This document shows, in pieces, positions 62,717 through 64,000 of a stretch of DNA of 64,000 nt. The stretch lies in assembly GCF_006539505.1 (NCBI RefSeq), contig NZ_BJND01000017.1, forward strand, positions 244,645 to 308,644, written 5' to 3'. Numbering within the stretch: position 1 is the first letter of the stretch; every line of letters begins with the position of its first letter. The position numbers and the translations under genes are program-made. The notes under the pieces were generated by a model. The model was not told the origin of the DNA. It searched no databases and was given only the letters and a program-made list of their open reading frames with translations. This stretch comes from Streptomyces spinoverrucosus (GTDB lineage Bacteria; Actinomycetota; Actinomycetes; Streptomycetales; Streptomycetaceae).

Positions 62717-64000
62717 GTGGACGACTATGCGGGGCGGGTACTCGCCGACCGCTACCGCCTGCCGCTGCCGCCCTCCGACGAGTACGAACTCACGGAGACC
62801 CGGGCCTTCGACACCTACAGCGGCCAGGAAGTCCTGGTACGGCAGGTGCCGTTGCCTGAGGTCGTCGAGGCGGAGGTGCTCGACGCCGAGGGGCTGCCCG
62901 AGGGGTTCACGGCGCGTGACCGTGCGGCGCGGCGGCCGACGGCCGGGCGCGCGGGGGCGGTTCGGCGGCCCACGGATCCGGCGGTACGGCGTGCGGTGGA
63001 GGCCGCTCAGGCGGCTGCCGCGATCCCCGACCATCCGCGGCTGGACCAGGTTTTCGACGTGTTCGCCGAGGGCGGGTCGCTGTGGGTGGTGAGCGAGCTG
63101 GTGGCCGCGCGACCGCTGGCCGCGCTGCTCTCCGAGCAGCCGCTGACGCCGTATCGGGCGGCCGAGGTCGCCTCCGACGTGCTGATGGCGCTGCGCGTGC
63201 TGCACGCGCACGGCTGGGTGCATCGGAACATCACCGCGAGGACGGTGCTGGTCTGCGACGACGGGCGGGTCATGCTGACCGGCCTGGCGGTGGGGGCGGC
63301 GGAGGAGGCGTTGTGCGGGTACGACCCGGTGCCGGCGCCTCTGTATGACGACGGTGGCGGTGGGGACGGCGGCGCGGCTGCCGGGGGTTTGGAGGCGGCT
63401 CGCGGCCAGGGTCCGCACGGCATCAGCGGCGGAGATCCCGAGGCTGCCCGGCGGGCCGCCATCGAGGCGCGAGCGGCCGGAGGGCTGCCGGTGGCCGGTG
63501 CGGATACGGCGGGCGGCGGGGGAGGTTCGGCGGCGCCGGTCCGCAGGGCACCGGAGTCCGGCGGGGACGTCCGGGCGGCGCGGGCCGGGGCGATCGCCGC
63601 ATACCGGGCGGGGGCACGGGCCGCGGCCCGGGTCCAGGAGGCCGAGCAGAGCGGCCGCGCGGCACTGCCCGGCGCCCGCCCCGCATCCGAGGGCGGCACG
63701 GAGCAGCCGCCGCACACCCGTGGGGGGCCCGGGAGCAACCCGCCGGGCCAGATAGCCGACCCGTACGGCGTCCGCGCCACGCCCTGGCACGGCGCGGGGC
63801 GGCGCAACACCGGGGCGGGGAGCAACGGGCAGTCCCAGGGCGTCGGGCCCGCGCCTCAGGGCATGCCGGACCAGGGCCGCGGGGTCGCTCAGCCCGGCGT
63901 GCCGCCGCACGGCAACGGCCTGGCCCAGCCGGGCGGACGGCTCCAGAGCAGCGGTCTCGCCGAGCCTGGCGTACCGCCGCACGGCAGCGGCTTCGCTCAA
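62717..64000 (+). CDS. Pseudokinase-like protein, 5' part (runs off window)
   Basis: 428 codons visible from GTG 62717 (GGGGGAGG upstream), no stop before the window end. The N-terminus has a kinase-like layout: VLADRYRLPLPP, VSELVAARPLAALL, and YRAAEVASDVLMALRVLHAHGWVHRNITARTVLV-type helix and loop. Key residues are changed: HRN in place of HRD, GLA in place of DFG, and Arg where the ATP lysine should be (VLVRQV), so it is probably a pseudokinase. Beyond residue ~230 it becomes Ala/Gly/Pro rich, ending in repeats of a GLAQPGVPPHGNG type. Presumably a membrane protein continuing beyond the window. Confidence 0.78.
   Translation, partial: MDDYAGRVLADRYRLPLPPSDEYELTETRAFDTYSGQEVLVRQVPLPEVVEAEVLDAEGLPEGFTARDRAARRPTAGRAGAVRRPTDPAVRRAVEAAQAAAAIPDHPRLDQVFDVFAEGGSLWVVSELVAARPLAALLSEQPLTPYRAAEVASDVLMALRVLHAHGWVHRNITARTVLVCDDGRVMLTGLAVGAAEEALCGYDPVPAPLYDDGGGGDGGAAAGGLEAARGQGPHGISGGDPEAARRAAIEARAAGGLPVAGADTAGGGGGSAAPVRRAPESGGDVRAARAGAIAAYRAGARAAARVQEAEQSGRAALPGARPASEGGTEQPPHTRGGPGSNPPGQIADPYGVRATPWHGAGRRNTGAGSNGQSQGVGPAPQGMPDQGRGVAQPGVPPHGNGLAQPGGRLQSSGLAEPGVPPHGSGFAQ

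Noticed and set aside
60188..64000. 1270-codon open frame on the minus strand
   Set aside because: Antisense to glpD, the kinase and the pseudokinase-like gene. Arg/Pro-rich composition with no domain; a shadow of high-GC coding on the plus strand.

Overview
The window is chromosomal DNA of a Streptomyces, or a very close actinomycete. GC content is very high with G/C-biased third codon positions, and GTG starts and ATGA/GTGA overlaps are frequent. It carries developmental genes typical of the genus (whiD, bldM, a ShbA-like sigma factor) in the expected order beside groES-groEL, guaB-guaB3 and glpD. No rRNA, tRNA or CRISPR array was found.

1-6.8 kb is a variable, decaying island. It starts inside the 3' end of an Rhs/YD-repeat polymorphic toxin gene whose tip looks like a DNA/RNA non-specific endonuclease. 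A run of SUKH (SMI1/KNR4) immunity-type genes follows, some intact and some truncated. These are interleaved with a proline-rich lipoprotein gene, a frameshifted Rhs remnant, repeated scraps of the lipoprotein leader, and two abutting transposase remnants. This is the layout of a polyimmunity locus built by successive cassette displacement.

6.8-12.6 kb holds a NarL/DesR-type two-component pair, a secreted DUF4258 protein next to DUF2283 (a possible toxin/antitoxin or toxin/immunity pair, with an in-frame TGA near its start), a WhiJ-like set (DUF397, XRE-DUF5753 regulator, RsbW-like ATPase) and a composite intergenic repeat.

12.6-26.7 kb is mostly core housekeeping: acpS, a beta-helix lyase-like secreted protein, NAD(P)HX epimerase/dehydratase, an L,D-transpeptidase, alr, a hydrolase, and the t6A genes tsaE, tsaB and tsaD with rimI. 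Between tsaE and tsaB lie a 55-residue protein behind a candidate iron box, a 25-bp-period tandem repeat and a YkuD-like protein that seems to lack its catalytic residues. A membrane protein and an M48-type protease follow.

26.8-34.8 kb is a xylan-utilisation locus: GH3 enzyme bxlA, ABC transporter bxlEFG, divergent LacI regulator bxlR, and a GH10-CBM2 xylanase. CGAAAnTTTCG-like operators lie before bxlE and the xylanase. The bxlG permease appears broken.

34.8-44.1 kb carries an LCP-family protein, a membrane NACHT-WD40 protein, an ECF42-type sigma factor with its DGPF/YCII partner, a THUMP-like methyltransferase and tandem lipoprotein polysaccharide deacetylases. 44.1-46.4 kb is groES-groEL behind two CIRCE operators. 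46.4-51.5 kb has an ester-cyclase-like protein, an SDR, a multicopper oxidase, a MOSC protein and a LysR regulator. 51.6-57.2 kb is whiD, bldM (with a textbook sigma-BldN promoter), a 39-bp minisatellite, shbA, guaB and guaB3. The end holds a nucleotide-sugar dehydrogenase homologue missing its catalytic cysteine, glpD, a membrane Ser/Thr kinase, and a pseudokinase-like protein that runs off the window.
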